Assembly: GCF_000787855.1 (NCBI RefSeq)
Contig: NZ_BBPQ01000007.1
Coordinates: 29,477-93,476 of the forward strand
DNA from: Streptacidiphilus anmyonensis
GTDB taxonomy: Bacteria; Actinomycetota; Actinomycetes; Streptomycetales; Streptomycetaceae
Reading direction: 5' to 3'
DNA: 64,000 nucleotides
This document shows, piece after piece, positions 17,951 to 30,704 of this stretch. Positions within the stretch are counted from its first letter, which is position 1; every line of letters starts with the position of its first letter. Below the pieces are notes generated by a model that searched no databases, had not been told where the DNA came from, and saw only the letters and a list, made by a program, of their open reading frames with translations. A program made the position numbers and the translations under genes.

Positions 17951-18712
17951 TCAGCCCTCCGTGCGCCGCAGCAGGTAGGTGTCCATGATCCATCCCTTGG
18001 CGTCGCGGGCCTCCTGGCGAAGCCGGGCGATCTCTTCGGCCTTGTCGGCCAGAGGGCCGGAGACCAGGATCTCGTCCGGGGTGCCGAGGTACGCGCCGTA
18101 GTGGATGTGGACGCCCTCGGGGTCGATCCCGGCGAAGGCGCCCCGGCCGTCGAGCATCACCACCGCGTCCTCCGCTCCGGGCGGGAAGCCCTCGGCGGCC
18201 AGGCGGCGGCCGGTGGTGATGCGGACCGGCCGTCCGACGCGGTTCAGCGTGGTCCGGTGGCGCGCCGCCAGCACGGAGACGCTGCTGACGCCCGGGACGA
18301 CGTCGTAGCTGAACTCCGTGCGGCCCTGCGCCAGGATCTCGTCGAGGACCGCCGTGATGCTGTCGTACAGGCAGGGATCGCCCCAGACCAGCAGCGCGCC
18401 CGTGCCGTCCGGCCCGACGTGCTCGGTGATCAGGCTCTCGACCAGCTCGGAGCGGCGGCGGCGCCAGTCGTCGACCGCCTCCCGGTAGGCCGGGGTGGTG
18501 CGGTCGCGCTCGGCGTCCGGGATCTGGACGACGCGGTGGCCGGGCCGGGCGTGCTCCTCGATCATGCGCAGCCGGAGCTCGACGAGCTCCTGGCGCTGCT
18601 CGTTCTTGTCGAGGAGGAGGAAGACCTCGGTGCGGGCGAAGGCCTTGACCGCCTGGAGGGTGAGGTGGTCGGGGTCGCCCGCGCCGATGCCGATGACGTT
18701 GATGTGCCGCAT
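17951..18712 (-). CDS. cobF: Precorrin-6A synthase (deacetylating), CobF
   Basis: SAM-dependent methyltransferase of aerobic cobalamin synthesis: it methylates C-1 of precorrin-5 and releases acetate to give precorrin-6A. The 253-aa length is normal for the family. MRHINVIGIGAGDPDHLTLQAVKA is the tetrapyrrole-methylase N-terminus, LLVWGDPCLYDS holds the conserved GDP loop, and DVVPGVSSVSVLAARH the PGVSS motif. It is the last gene of the mutA-mutB-meaB-cobK-cobF operon, 30 bp after cobK, whose product (precorrin-6A reductase) catalyses the next pathway step. Confidence 0.95.
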   Translation of the reverse strand: MRHINVIGIGAGDPDHLTLQAVKAFARTEVFLLLDKNEQRQELVELRLRMIEEHARPGHRVVQIPDAERDRTTPAYREAVDDWRRRRSELVESLITEHVGPDGTGALLVWGDPCLYDSITAVLDEILAQGRTEFSYDVVPGVSSVSVLAARHRTTLNRVGRPVRITTGRRLAAEGFPPGAEDAVVMLDGRGAFAGIDPEGVHIHYGAYLGTPDEILVSGPLADKAEEIARLRQEARDAKGWIMDTYLLRRTEG

Positions 18713-18742
18713 GCGTCGATTCTTTCTGAAGGCGCGGGAAGG

Positions 18743-19546
18743 CTAGGACGGCGGGGTGGCCGTGGCGGCGAGCCAGGCCAGCGCCTGCGGGACGTCGGCG
18801 GCCCGCGGCACGCCGGGCGGCGCGGGGGGCCGTGTCACCACGACGACCGGCAGGCCCAACTGCCTGGCGGCGGTGAGCTTGGGGGCGGTGGCCGCGCCGC
18901 CGCTGTCCTTGGTGACCAGCACGTCGATCCGGTGCCGCCGCAGCAGCGCGAGCTCCGCGTCGAGGGTGAACGGGCCGCGGTCCAGCAGGATGTCGACGTG
19001 TCGCGGCAGCGGCGCGTCGGGCGGGTCGACCGAGCGGACCAGGAACCGGAGCCGGTCCAGCGCGGGCAGCCGGTCCGGACCCGTGAAGGGGCCGAGATCC
19101 TTGCGGCCGGTGGTGAGGAGGACCCGGCAGCCCAACTCCGGCAGCAGGGCGGCCGCTTCGGACAGTGACGCCACCGGGTGCCAGCGGTCGCCCGCGACGC
19201 GTCGCCAGCCCGGACGGCGCAGCACCAGCAGCGGAACTCCGGCGTCGGCCGCCGCCTGCGCGGCATTGGCGCTGATGCCCGTGGCGAAGGGATGGGTGGC
19301 GTCGACGACCGCCGCCACCTCTTCCGCGCGGAGCCAGGCGGCGAGCCCGAGGGCCCCGCCGAACCCGCCCGTGCGCACCTCCCCGTCGGGCAGGCGGGGC
19401 TGCTCCACCCGCCCCGCCAGTGACGTGGTCACCCGTACGGCCGCCGCCGGGTCGGCCGCGAGGGCCGCCGCCAGCATCCGTGCCTCGGTGGTGCCGCCGA
19501 GGATCAGCACATGACGCCGCGTCAGCTCAGGGCGGTCCTCGCGCAT
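18743..19546 (-). CDS. cobK: Precorrin-6A reductase CobK/CbiJ
   Basis: NADPH-dependent reductase of 267 aa that converts precorrin-6A to precorrin-6B. It contains HVLILGGTTEARMLAAAL at the N-terminus, VVDATHPFATGISANAAQAA near residue 80, LLTTGRKDLGPF near residue 150 and VLVTKDSGGAATAPKLTAAR near residue 210, all hallmarks of CobK. The ATG at 19546 overlaps the meaB stop (TGATG), indicating translational coupling. Longer in-frame starts would lie inside meaB and are rejected. Together with cobF this places two consecutive corrin-ring steps behind the B12-dependent mutase. Confidence 0.94.
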   Translation of the reverse strand: MREDRPELTRRHVLILGGTTEARMLAAALAADPAAAVRVTTSLAGRVEQPRLPDGEVRTGGFGGALGLAAWLRAEEVAAVVDATHPFATGISANAAQAAADAGVPLLVLRRPGWRRVAGDRWHPVASLSEAAALLPELGCRVLLTTGRKDLGPFTGPDRLPALDRLRFLVRSVDPPDAPLPRHVDILLDRGPFTLDAELALLRRHRIDVLVTKDSGGAATAPKLTAARQLGLPVVVVTRPPAPPGVPRAADVPQALAWLAATATPPS

Positions 19547-20580
19547 CAGCTCGCGCCGGGCTCGGCGGCCTGTGCCGAGCCGGGCGCGGAGCCGTGGTCG
19601 GAGCCGTGGTCGAAGGCGTGCAGGATGCGCTCCGCCGCGAGGGTCGCCGTCAGTTCGCCGCCGCGGACCCGGGCTTCGAGTTCCGGGGCGAGCGCACGGA
19701 CGACCGGATGGTTGTCGAGGCGGCCGAGGATCTCGTCGCGGACCATGGTCCAGGCCCACTCGACCTGCTGGTCGCGGCGCTTGGCGGTGAGGCGGCCGGT
19801 GGACTCCAGCAGCGTCCGGTGCTGTTCGAGCCGCTCCCAGACCGTGTCGAGCCCGGCCGACTCGCGCGCGCTGCAGCTGAGGACCGGAGGGGTCCACGCG
19901 GCGTCGACGGGGTGCATCAGCCGCAGTGCGCCCGCGAGTTCGCGGGCGGCGGCGCGGGCGTCGCGCTCGTGCGGACCGTCGGCCTTGTTGACGGCGATGA
20001 CGTCGGCCAGCTCCAGCACGCCCTTCTTGATGCCCTGGAGCTGGTCGCCGGTGCGGGCGAGGGAGAGCAGCAGGAAGGAGTCGACCATCCCGGCGACGGC
20101 GGTCTCCGACTGGCCGACGCCGACGGTCTCGACCAGCACGACGTCGTAGCCCGCCGCCTCCATCACCACCATGGACTCACGCGTGGCCTTGGCGACCCCG
20201 CCGAGCGTGCCGGCGCTGGGGGAGGGCCGCACGAAGGCGGCCGGGTCGACGGACAGGCGCTCCATCCGGGTCTTGTCGCCCAGGATGGAGCCGCCGGTCC
20301 GGGTCGAGGAGGGGTCGACGGCGAGCACCGCGACCCGGTGGCCGAGGCCCGTGAGCATCGTCCCGAAGGCGTCGATGAACGTCGACTTGCCCACCCCGGG
20401 CACGCCGCTGATGCCGATCCGCCGAGCCCGGCCCGCGTGCGGCAGCAGCTGCGTCAGCAACTGCTGGGCCAGGACGCGGTGGTCGGCGCGGGTGGACTCG
20501 ACGAGCGTGACGGCGCGGGCGATGAACGCCCGCTTCCCGTCGAGCACACCCTTGGTGTACGCGTCCAGGTCGATGCGCAT
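19546..20580 (-). CDS. meaB: Methylmalonyl-CoA mutase-associated GTPase MeaB
   Basis: G3E-family GTPase chaperone that gates adenosylcobalamin loading into methylmalonyl-CoA mutase and protects it from inactivation. The 344-aa protein has the P-loop GISGVPGVGKSTFIDAFG near residue 58, the Mg-binding VAVLAVDPSSTRTGGSILGDKTRM, Walker-B-like VLVETVGVGQSE and the base-specificity motif NKADG. It starts 6 bp after the mutB stop and overlaps cobK at its end, in the middle of the operon. Confidence 0.96.
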   Translation of the reverse strand: MRIDLDAYTKGVLDGKRAFIARAVTLVESTRADHRVLAQQLLTQLLPHAGRARRIGISGVPGVGKSTFIDAFGTMLTGLGHRVAVLAVDPSSTRTGGSILGDKTRMERLSVDPAAFVRPSPSAGTLGGVAKATRESMVVMEAAGYDVVLVETVGVGQSETAVAGMVDSFLLLSLARTGDQLQGIKKGVLELADVIAVNKADGPHERDARAAARELAGALRLMHPVDAAWTPPVLSCSARESAGLDTVWERLEQHRTLLESTGRLTAKRRDQQVEWAWTMVRDEILGRLDNHPVVRALAPELEARVRGGELTATLAAERILHAFDHGSDHGSAPGSAQAAEPGAS

Positions 20581-20586
20581 CCGCGG

Positions 20587-22802
<2,216 letters not shown>

Positions 22803-22806
<4 letters not shown>

Positions 22807-24725
22807 GCCGGGGCTCCGATGAGGTCGAGGGCGGAGGAGAGGACGGCCGGCGCGTCGCAGCCGGCGAAGACGTAGGCGTCGACGTGCGCGTACTCGGCGG
22901 GCCGGCCCGCGAGGAGGACGCGGGTCGCGCCCGCGGCGTGCAGCGCCTCGGCGACGGCCTCGGCCTGCTCCGCGTACAGCTCGTCACTGGAGCAGAGGCA
23001 CGCGACCACGGCGCCGGAGGCGGCGAACGCCTCGGCCGCGGTCGCCGCGTCCACGGACAGCGGGTCGTGGACCGGCTCGATGCCGCCGGCCTGGAACAGG
23101 TTGGCGGCGAACGTCGCGCGCGGGGTGTGCGCCGCCGCCGGGCCGAGCGCGGCGAGGAAGACCCGGGGGCGGGTTCCGGTGGCGGCGAGGTGCGCGTCGG
23201 AACGGGCGCGCAGCGCCTCGTACGCCTCGTCGCGGCGCACCTGCGGCAGGCCCTCGCCGGCCTCGGTGCGCCGCCCGAGCGGACGGACGCCGACCGCGAC
23301 CGCCTCCTCGCGGACGACGGGCTTCTCGGCCAGGTTCGGGAACTCGCTGACGCCGGTGACCGGCTCCTTGCGGCGCGCGAGCTTCCTGCCGCGCTCCGCC
23401 CAGGTGGCGGCGATCCGGTCGCCCACCAGGCCGGAGCGCAGGGCGGCCTCCTGGCCGCCCGCGCGCTCCAGCGCCTGGAAGAACCCCCAGGCGGCGTGGG
23501 CGAGTTCGTCGGTCAGCCGCTCCACGTACCAGGAGCCGCCCGCCGGGTCGGCGACCCGGCCCAGGTGCGACTCCTCCAGCAGGATGGTCGAGGTGTTGCG
23601 GGCGATCCGGCGTGCGAACGCGTCGGGCTGCCCGAGGTCGTGGTCGAAGGGCAGCACCGTCACCGCGTCCGCACCGCCGACACCGGCCGCGAGGCAGGCG
23701 ATGGTGGTGCGCAGCATGTTCACGTAGGGGTCGCGCCGCGTCATCATCACCGGCGAGGTCACCGCGTGCTGGACCTGGGCTGCGGCGGACCCGGCGCCGC
23801 GGCCCTCGGCGCCGCGGACCTCTGCGCCGGAGACGTCGACACCGGAGACCTCGGCGACACGGGACCACAGGCGGCGCGCGGCCCTCAGCTTCGCCACCGT
23901 CAGGAACTGGTCGGCCGTGGCCGCGTAGCGGAACTCCAGCTGGCGGCAGGCCGCGTCCACGGACAGCCCCGCGTCGGTGAGCAGGCGCAGGTAGGCGACA
24001 CCGGTCGCCAGGGAGGCGCCCAGCTCCTCGGCCGCGGACGCGCCGGCCTCGTGGTAGGGCAGCGCGTCCACCGTCAGCGCCCGGATGCCGGGGTGGTCCC
24101 GCGCGCAGAGCCGGGCCAGTTCCACGGCCTCGGCGGTGTCCGCCGGTGCTCCGGTCCGCGCGGCGAGCCCGAGCGGGTCCGCGCCGAGGTTGCCCCGGGC
24201 GGCCTCCCGGGCCACGCCCCTGGCCTCGTAGATCCGCAGCAGCTCCCGCGCGGCGGCGCCGGTCTCGGGGCCCGCGTCGAGCACGACGGGGGCGAGGTCG
24301 AGGTAGACGCCGTCCAGCGTGCGGGCCAGGTCGGCCACGGCGACGCCGGATCCGCCGACGGCCAGCCACAGGGAGGTGACGCCGTTCTCCAGATCGGCGA
24401 GCACGGCCTCGTTGGCGCGGTCCGCCTCCGCCCGCTCGTGGCGCTGCCGCACGTCCCAGCCGCTGCTCGCCGGTCGGCCGCCGCGCACGTAGGGTGCGAA
24501 CCCCGGGTAGCCGACAGCCGGGACGGCCGCGTCGGCGGCGGTGTGGAGCGGACCGACGACGAGCCCGTCCTCCAGCGCCGTGGCCAGCGCCTGCTCGGCC
24601 TCCGGTCCGGTCAGGTCCTTGCCTGACTTGCGCAGCACGCCCGCCACCAGGCTCTGCCAGTGGCTGTGGGAGGCGTCCGGGAACTCGGAAGCGAGCGAGA
24701 GCTCGTCGTCAGGCAGGACCGTCAT
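22803..24725 (-). CDS. mutA: Methylmalonyl-CoA mutase small (non-catalytic) subunit
   Basis: Structural partner of MutB in the alpha/beta heterodimer; 640 aa. The barrel resembles MutB ([61 protein letters not shown]). The C-terminal flavodoxin-like domain reads [16 protein letters not shown] where MutB has the cobalt-binding DGHDRG, so it cannot bind B12, as expected for this subunit. It is the first gene of the operon. Only about 165 bp separate it from the upstream reductase gene's stop, which must hold the promoter. Confidence 0.95.
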
Positions 24726-24731
24726 AGCAGG

Positions 24732-24752
24732 ATGCTAGGGCAGATCATCTGC
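24732..24752 (-). promoter_or_regulatory. Candidate promoter element and palindrome before mutA
   Basis: GCAGATCATCTGC (24740-24752) is a perfect palindrome with one central base, directly followed on the reverse strand by TAGCAT (24737-24732), a plausible -10, close to the mutA ATG at 24725. If real, the transcript would be almost leaderless and the palindrome would sit in the promoter spacer. I see no cobalamin riboswitch in the 165-bp spacer. Confidence 0.3.
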
Positions 24753-24890
24753 GGCTCAGCGCGAGATGAACTGTGATGTATCCCTCTCCGGCACGCGCTG
24801 CTCCCGCCTCGCTCCGCGCGGCGTCGACGAGACTGGTCGACGAGCACCGGCGCGGGCCCGGCGCGGGCAGCGTGGGCCCGCCGCGGCCGG

Positions 24891-26072
24891 TCAGTCGAGG
24901 TAGCCGCGGACGCCTCCGGCGTAGTACGTGCTCGGGTCGCCCGGCGCCGGCTCGCGGCCGAGGGCGAATCGCGTCACCAGGTCCGGGTTGGCGATGAAGT
25001 GCCGCGCGAAGGAGACCGCGTCGGCGACGCCCGACGCGACCGCGGCGTTGGCACTCTCCCGGTCGAAGCCGTTGTTCGCGATCAGCGGACCGGCGAACAG
25101 GCGGCGGTAGCGGGCCAGCCGGCTCAGGTCCGGCGCGGCCCGGTCGGCCGTCGATCCCGCTGTCGCCGATCCCAGTGCCGTGGATCCCGGTGCCGTGGAT
25201 CCCGCTGCCGTCGGGTGCGGTCCGGGCAGGTCCGGTCCGAGCAGGTGCAGGTAGGCGATCCGGCGGTCGCCCAGCTCCGCCGTCAACTCGTCGTACTCGG
25301 GCAGCAGTTCCACGTCGAAGGCGTACGGTCCGCCGCTGTTCCAGTACGGCGCCAGCCGCACCCCGACGCGCGGCGCGCCGTCCCAGACCGCAGTCACCGC
25401 GTCGAGGACCTCGAACAGGAAGCGCCGGCGCCGGAACCGGTCCCCGCCGTAGGCGTCCGTGCGCCGGTTCAACCGGGGGCTCAGGAACTGCGGGAGCAGG
25501 TACACGCCGTGGGCGGGCAGCTCGACGCCGTCGAAGCCCGCCCGGCGGGCGTTCGCCGCCGCCGTCGCGTAGTCCAGGACCGCCTGGGCGATCTCGGCGA
25601 GGCTCATCTCGTGCGGGGTGACGGTCGCCTTCGGCCCGGTCGGCGTGAACACCGTCTGCTCCGGGTTCACCGCGGACGGGCCGCCGGGCAGGCGTCCGTC
25701 GTGGTGGTCGGGGTGCGAGACCGCGCCCGCGTGCCACAGCTGCATCACGATCCGGCCGCCGAGCGCGTGCACGACGTCGGTGACCCGCCGCCACCCGGCC
25801 ACCTGCTCCTCGCTGTAGATCCCGGGCACGTTGACCTGTCCGGTCGCCCGCTCGCTCACGAGCGTGCTCTCGGTGACGATCAGGCCGGCCGTCGCCCGCC
25901 GCGCGTAGTGGGCGACGTGCAGGTCGGTGGGCGCCAGCCCGCTGTTCTCGGCCCGCGCCCGGGTGGTCGGCGCCACCACCACGCGGTTGGGCAGCCGCAG
26001 GCCGGCGAGGTCGACCGGGCGCAGCAGGGGTTGGTCCAGGGCGGTGATGGTGGTCGGGGATGTCGTGGGCAT
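24891..26072 (-). CDS. Old Yellow Enzyme family alkene reductase (NADH:flavin oxidoreductase)
   Basis: FMN-dependent ene-reductase acting on electrophilic alkenes; 393 aa. The N-terminus LLRPVDLAGLRLPNRVVVAPTTRARA is typical. Q and H ligands are in IVMQLWHAGAVSHPDHH, the barrel core in RRAGFDGVELPAHGVYLLPQFLSPRLNRRTDAYGG, and the C-terminus AVASGVADAVSFARHFIANPDLVTRFALG. An unusual insert, GSTAPGSTALGSATAGSTAD, near residue 280 is encoded by a 15-bp tandem repeat. GGAAGGA precedes the ATG. It diverges from a SigJ-type sigma-factor gene across 82 bp, suggesting redox or electrophile-stress control. Confidence 0.92.
   Translation of the reverse strand: MPTTSPTTITALDQPLLRPVDLAGLRLPNRVVVAPTTRARAENSGLAPTDLHVAHYARRATAGLIVTESTLVSERATGQVNVPGIYSEEQVAGWRRVTDVVHALGGRIVMQLWHAGAVSHPDHHDGRLPGGPSAVNPEQTVFTPTGPKATVTPHEMSLAEIAQAVLDYATAAANARRAGFDGVELPAHGVYLLPQFLSPRLNRRTDAYGGDRFRRRRFLFEVLDAVTAVWDGAPRVGVRLAPYWNSGGPYAFDVELLPEYDELTAELGDRRIAYLHLLGPDLPGPHPTAAGSTAPGSTALGSATAGSTADRAAPDLSRLARYRRLFAGPLIANNGFDRESANAAVASGVADAVSFARHFIANPDLVTRFALGREPAPGDPSTYYAGGVRGYLD
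25150..25214. repeat. 15-bp tandem repeat inside the alkene reductase gene
   Basis: Four degenerate copies of GATCCCGGTGCCGTG in frame, encoding a repeated Gly-Ser-Thr-Ala-X pentapeptide in a loop between barrel elements. The length is a multiple of three, so the reading frame is preserved. It looks like recent slippage expansion in a surface loop. Confidence 0.75.
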
Positions 26073-26154
26073 CGTCGGTTCCTTCCGGTGGCTTCTGGTT
26101 CTCGTGGGCCTCGTAGGATCGACGTGGGGCGCGCGGCGAAGGTGACCGGAGACG

Positions 26155-27039
26155 ATGGACGAACTGGCTCAGCGGTTCGAGACGCAGCGCGGGGCGCTGC
26201 GGGCGCTCGCCTTCCGGATGCTCGGCTCGCTCACCGAGGCCGAGGACGCGGTGCAGGAGGCATGGCTCAAGCTGAGCCGTGTCGACGCCGACGAGATCCG
26301 CACCCTGGACGCGTGGCTCCGCACGGTCGTCTCGCGGATCTGCCTGGACGCGCTGCGCTCCCGTGCCTCCCGGCCGGAGGAGCCCGTCGGGGAGCTTCTC
26401 GACGGGCGGCTGAACGACGGTCAGCGGCCCGCCGACGGGGCGGACCCGGAGCAGGAGGCCCTGCTCGTCGACGCGGTCGGCCGGGCGATGCTCGTCGTGC
26501 TCGACACGCTGACGCCGCCCGAACGTGTCGCGTTCGTGCTGCACGACCTGTTCGCCGTGCCCTTCGACGAGATCGCGCCGATCGTGGACCGGACCCCGGT
26601 GGCCGCGAAGAAGCTCGCCAGCCGGGCCCGGCAGCGGGTGCACGGCGCACCGGCGCTGCCCGCGACGCAGCTCGCCCGGCAGCGACGCGTGGTCGAGGCG
26701 TTCCTGGCGGCCTCGCGCACCGGCGACCTGGCCGCGCTCCTGCACCTGCTCACCACCGACGTGGTGCGCCGCGCCGACGCGGCCGCCCTCCCGCCCGGCG
26801 CGCCCACCGAGGCCCGCGGCGTCCGGGACGTGGCCGAGGGGGTCCTGGCCTTCGGCCGCCGCGCCCGGCTCGCGGCCCCGGCGCTGGTCGACGGCGTCGT
26901 CGGCGCGGTCGTGGCCCCGCACGGCCGGCTGGCCATGGTGATCCGCTTCACCGTCGTGGGCGAGCAGGTCGCCGCCTACGACGTGCTCGCGGACCCCGCC
27001 CGCCTGCGCGCCCTGGAGCTCGCCGTCCTCGACGCCTGA
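26155..27039 (+). CDS. ECF sigma factor of the SigJ type with SnoaL-like C-terminal domain
   Basis: Sigma-70-family factor of 294 aa. Region 2: RFETQRGALRALAFRMLGSLTEAEDAVQEAWLKLSRVDADEIRTLDAWLRTVVSRICLDALRSR. Region 4: TLTPPERVAFVLHDLFAVPFDEIAPIVDRTPVAAKKLASRARQRV. The C-terminal about 110 residues (VVEAFLAASRTGDLAALLHLLTTDVVRRAD) form an NTF2-like domain, as in SigJ/ECF41 sigma factors that lack a membrane anti-sigma factor. It diverges from the alkene reductase and converges with the pigment cluster. Confidence 0.9.
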   Translation: MDELAQRFETQRGALRALAFRMLGSLTEAEDAVQEAWLKLSRVDADEIRTLDAWLRTVVSRICLDALRSRASRPEEPVGELLDGRLNDGQRPADGADPEQEALLVDAVGRAMLVVLDTLTPPERVAFVLHDLFAVPFDEIAPIVDRTPVAAKKLASRARQRVHGAPALPATQLARQRRVVEAFLAASRTGDLAALLHLLTTDVVRRADAAALPPGAPTEARGVRDVAEGVLAFGRRARLAAPALVDGVVGAVVAPHGRLAMVIRFTVVGEQVAAYDVLADPARLRALELAVLDA

Positions 27040-27056
27040 CGACCACCGCCTGCCGG

Positions 27057-27386
27057 TCAGGTCCGGCGGGGCTCCCAGCGGTAGAACTCCCGCGCCATCG
27101 CGTCCTTCGGCTCGCGCCAGGTCAGCGGGTCGTAGGCGTGCACGTACGCCGAGAGCCGCTCGCTGACGTCGCGGAACTCGGGGTGGTCCTTGAACCGGTC
27201 CACCTGCGGACCCGGCGGCCGGTCGGACTCGATCAGGTGCAGGTACACGTCGCCGAACTGGAACAGGCTGCGGCCGGTGACGCCGACGAGGCCGGGAAGC
27301 TCGCCCCGGTCGGAGTCCGCGAACGCGGCGGCGATGTCCTTGGCCGATCCGGGCTTCATCCGGGCGACGATCAGAGCGCGGTGCAT
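27057..27386 (-). CDS. TcmI-family type II polyketide cyclase (WhiE ORFVII-like)
   Basis: Small cyclase of 109 aa that directs late ring closure of the spore-pigment polyketide. MHRALIVARMKPGSAKDIAAAFADSDRGELPGLVGVTGRSLFQFGDVYLHLIESDRPPGPQVDRFKDHPEFRDVSERL is characteristic of the TcmI dimeric alpha/beta-barrel family, including the conserved FxxHPxF. It is the last gene of the whiE-like operon, 28 bp after the aromatase gene. Confidence 0.94.
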   Translation of the reverse strand: MHRALIVARMKPGSAKDIAAAFADSDRGELPGLVGVTGRSLFQFGDVYLHLIESDRPPGPQVDRFKDHPEFRDVSERLSAYVHAYDPLTWREPKDAMAREFYRWEPRRT

Positions 27387-27414
27387 GGCGTTGTCGGGTC
27401 CTCTCGTGTCGATC

Positions 27415-28162
<748 letters not shown>

Positions 28163-28185
28163 CGGTGCTCCTCGCTCTCGTACGG

Positions 28186-29439
28186 TCAGGTCCGGGGTTC
28201 GTCGTCGCGGCGCAGCACCAGCGCCGAGTTGCAGCCCATCAGGCCGCGGCTGAGGACCAGGGCGGTCCGCAGCGCAGTGGTGCGGGCGCGGCCGGTGACC
28301 ACGTCGAGGTCGACGCGGACGTCGGCGACGTTGGGGGTCGGCGGGACGGTGTCGTGCTCCAGTGCCAGGACGGCGGCGGCGACGTCGAGCGCGGCGGCGG
28401 CCGAGAACGCCCGGCCGAACCCGGCCTTCGGCGCGGTGACCGGGACGTCGGCGGCCCGCGCCCCCAGGGCGTCGGCGAGGGCGAGCGCTTCGGCGTGGTC
28501 GGCCGCCGGGACGCCGAGGGCGTCGGCGAACACCACGTCCACCTCGTCCGGGGTGCAGTCGGCCTCCGCCAGAGCGCCCCGGATCGCGCGGGCGAGCCCC
28601 TCGCGGGAGTGTTCCCAGCCGCGCGTGCCGGTGAAGGTCGCGGCGTGGCCGGCGATCCGCGCGCGCACCGCGGCCCCCCTGCGGCGGGCGGACTCCTCCC
28701 GCTCGACGACGAACATCGCACCGCCCTCGGCCGGGGAGAAGCCGCAGGCGTGCTCGGTGAAGGGCTGGTAGGCCCGGCGCGGGTCCTGCGCCAGGCTCAG
28801 CTCCGGGTAGCCCAGCTGGCAGACCATCGCGTAGGGAGCCAGCGGGGCCTCGGTCGCGCCGGTCACGACCGCGCGGGCGCCGTTCCTGAGGGCCCGGCAG
28901 GAGTGGGCGAGCACGTCCAGCCCGCCGGCCTCGTCGTTGGCGAGGACGGCGCACGGCCCGCAGAAGCCGCCCCGGATCGAGATCTGACCCGTGCTCGCGG
29001 CGTAGAACCAGGCGATCGACTGGTAGGGACCGACGAAGCGCGGCCCGCGCCCCCACAGCTCCTGCATCTCGCGCTGCCCGAAGGTGACGCCCCCGCAGCC
29101 GGCGGCGGTGGCGACGCCGATGTCGAAGGGCGCCTCGGGGTCGGCGGTGAGTCGGGCGTCCCGCACCGCCATGTCGGCGGCGGCCATGGCGAAGTGGGTG
29201 AAGCGGTCGGTCTGCACCAGGAGGCGGTTCTCCACCAGCGTCTGCGGGTCGAAGTCGCGCACCTGGCCCGCCACGCGCAACGGCAGGTCGGTGCATCCCT
29301 CGAGGTCGACCCGGTCGAGGGAGACGTCGCCCCGCAGGAGGGACTTCCAGTAGGCGTCGCAGCCGATGCCGCCGGGTGCGATCACGCCGACGCCCGTCAC
29401 GACGCCCGACCGCGCGACGACGTCGCCGCCGAAGGTCAC
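28186..29439 (-). CDS. Ketosynthase chain-length factor, KS-beta (WhiE ORFIV-like)
   Basis: Non-catalytic partner of KS-alpha that sets chain length; 417 aa. The GTG start at 29439 overlaps the KS-alpha stop (GTGA), giving coupled 1:1 synthesis. The thiolase fold is complete ([44 protein letters not shown]). The KS-alpha active-site Cys is replaced: ANDEAGGLD puts Glu170 at that position, where antibiotic-type CLFs have Gln. Starting further upstream would add an unrelated Arg/Pro tail inside the KS-alpha gene. Confidence 0.95.
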   Translation of the reverse strand: MTFGGDVVARSGVVTGVGVIAPGGIGCDAYWKSLLRGDVSLDRVDLEGCTDLPLRVAGQVRDFDPQTLVENRLLVQTDRFTHFAMAAADMAVRDARLTADPEAPFDIGVATAAGCGGVTFGQREMQELWGRGPRFVGPYQSIAWFYAASTGQISIRGGFCGPCAVLANDEAGGLDVLAHSCRALRNGARAVVTGATEAPLAPYAMVCQLGYPELSLAQDPRRAYQPFTEHACGFSPAEGGAMFVVEREESARRRGAAVRARIAGHAATFTGTRGWEHSREGLARAIRGALAEADCTPDEVDVVFADALGVPAADHAEALALADALGARAADVPVTAPKAGFGRAFSAAAALDVAAAVLALEHDTVPPTPNVADVRVDLDVVTGRARTTALRTALVLSRGLMGCNSALVLRRDDEPRT

Positions 29440-30704
29440 GGCCGGGCCTGGTCGGGGCGGCTGAGCACCACCGCGGACTGGAACCCGCCGAATCCGCTGC
29501 CGACTGACAGCACGTGGCGCAGCGGTCGGCGGCGCGCCCTGCCCGGCACGTAGTCCAGGTCGCATTCCGGGTCGGGCGTCCGGTAGTTGGCCGTGGGCGG
29601 CACCACCCCGTCGGCGATGGCGAGGACGCAGGCCAGCAGCTCGATCGCGCCGATCGCGCCGAGGGAGTGGCCGACCATCGACTTGATGGAGCTCATCGGC
29701 GCCGCGTAGGCGTGCTCGCCCAGCGAGCGTTTGACGGCGGCCGTCTCGTGCCGGTCGTTCTGGCGCGTGCCCGAGCCGTGGGCGTTGACGTAGTCGACCT
29801 CGGTGGGCAGCACCCCGGCCTGCGCGAGGGCGCGGTCGACGGCCTCCGACAGCTCGCGGCCCTCGGCGGTCAGTCCGGTCATGTGGTGGGCGTTGCCGAA
29901 GGTCGCGAATCCGCTGATCTCGCAGTAGACCCGGGCCCCGCGGGCCAGGGCGTGCTCGCGCTCCTCAAGGAGCAGCACGGCCGCGCCCTCGCCGAGAACG
30001 AAGCCGTCGCGTTCCGCGTCGAAGGGCCGGGAGGCGTGGGCCGGGTCGTCGTTGCGGGTCGAGGTCGCCTTGATGGCGTCGAAGCAGGCGACGGTGATGG
30101 GGGAGATCGGCGACTCCGACGCACCGGCGGCGACGATGTCGGCCTTGCCCTCCGCGATGGTCTCGAAGGCGTGTCCGACGGCGTCCAGGCCGGATGTGCA
30201 GCCCGTCGACACCGTCTGCACCGGTCCACGTGCCTGAAGGAACTCGGCGACCTCGGAGGCCAGCGTGCTGGGCGAGAAGGCCCGGTGCAGGTGCGGGCCT
30301 GCGGCCTCGGGGTTCACGTCCCAGCGGCGGCCGTGGTCGCTGATGGCGACGTAGTCGCGTTCGAGCCGGGTGGTGGCGCCCACGGCGCTCCCCAGGGAGA
30401 CGCCCGTGCGCCAAGGGTCCGGCCAGGACGTGCCGAGCCCGGCGTCGCGCAGCGCCTCCACGGCGGCGACGAGCGCGAACTGGATGTAGCGGTCGCAGCG
30501 CCGGACGGTCTCCGGATCCAGGCCCGAAGCGAGCGGATCGAAGTCGCACTCCGCCGCGATGCGGGAGCGGAACGCCGCCGCGTCGAAGAGGGTGATCTCG
30601 CGGGTCGCGGTGCGTCCCTCGGTCAGCAGCCTCCAGAACGGCGCGACGCCGATGCCGCCCGGTGCCACGACGCCCAGGCCCGTCACGGCTACTCGTCGCC
30701 TCAT
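29436..30704 (-). CDS. Type II PKS ketosynthase, KS-alpha (WhiE ORFIII-like)
   Basis: Catalytic ketosynthase that builds the aromatic spore-pigment backbone from malonyl units; 422 aa. [24 protein letters not shown] is the usual start. The nucleophile Cys169 is in [15 protein letters not shown]. The two His are in [15 protein letters not shown] and [13 protein letters not shown], and the conserved Lys is in the latter. The ATG at 30704 overlaps the cupin stop (ATGA) and the stop overlaps the CLF start, so cupin, KS and CLF are translationally linked. Confidence 0.97.
   Translation of the reverse strand: MRRRVAVTGLGVVAPGGIGVAPFWRLLTEGRTATREITLFDAAAFRSRIAAECDFDPLASGLDPETVRRCDRYIQFALVAAVEALRDAGLGTSWPDPWRTGVSLGSAVGATTRLERDYVAISDHGRRWDVNPEAAGPHLHRAFSPSTLASEVAEFLQARGPVQTVSTGCTSGLDAVGHAFETIAEGKADIVAAGASESPISPITVACFDAIKATSTRNDDPAHASRPFDAERDGFVLGEGAAVLLLEEREHALARGARVYCEISGFATFGNAHHMTGLTAEGRELSEAVDRALAQAGVLPTEVDYVNAHGSGTRQNDRHETAAVKRSLGEHAYAAPMSSIKSMVGHSLGAIGAIELLACVLAIADGVVPPTANYRTPDPECDLDYVPGRARRRPLRHVLSVGSGFGGFQSAVVLSRPDQARP

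Noticed and set aside
24726..24890. Possible cobalamin riboswitch before mutA.
   Set aside because: The spacer is too short for a full B12 riboswitch and I find no B12-box-like sequence.
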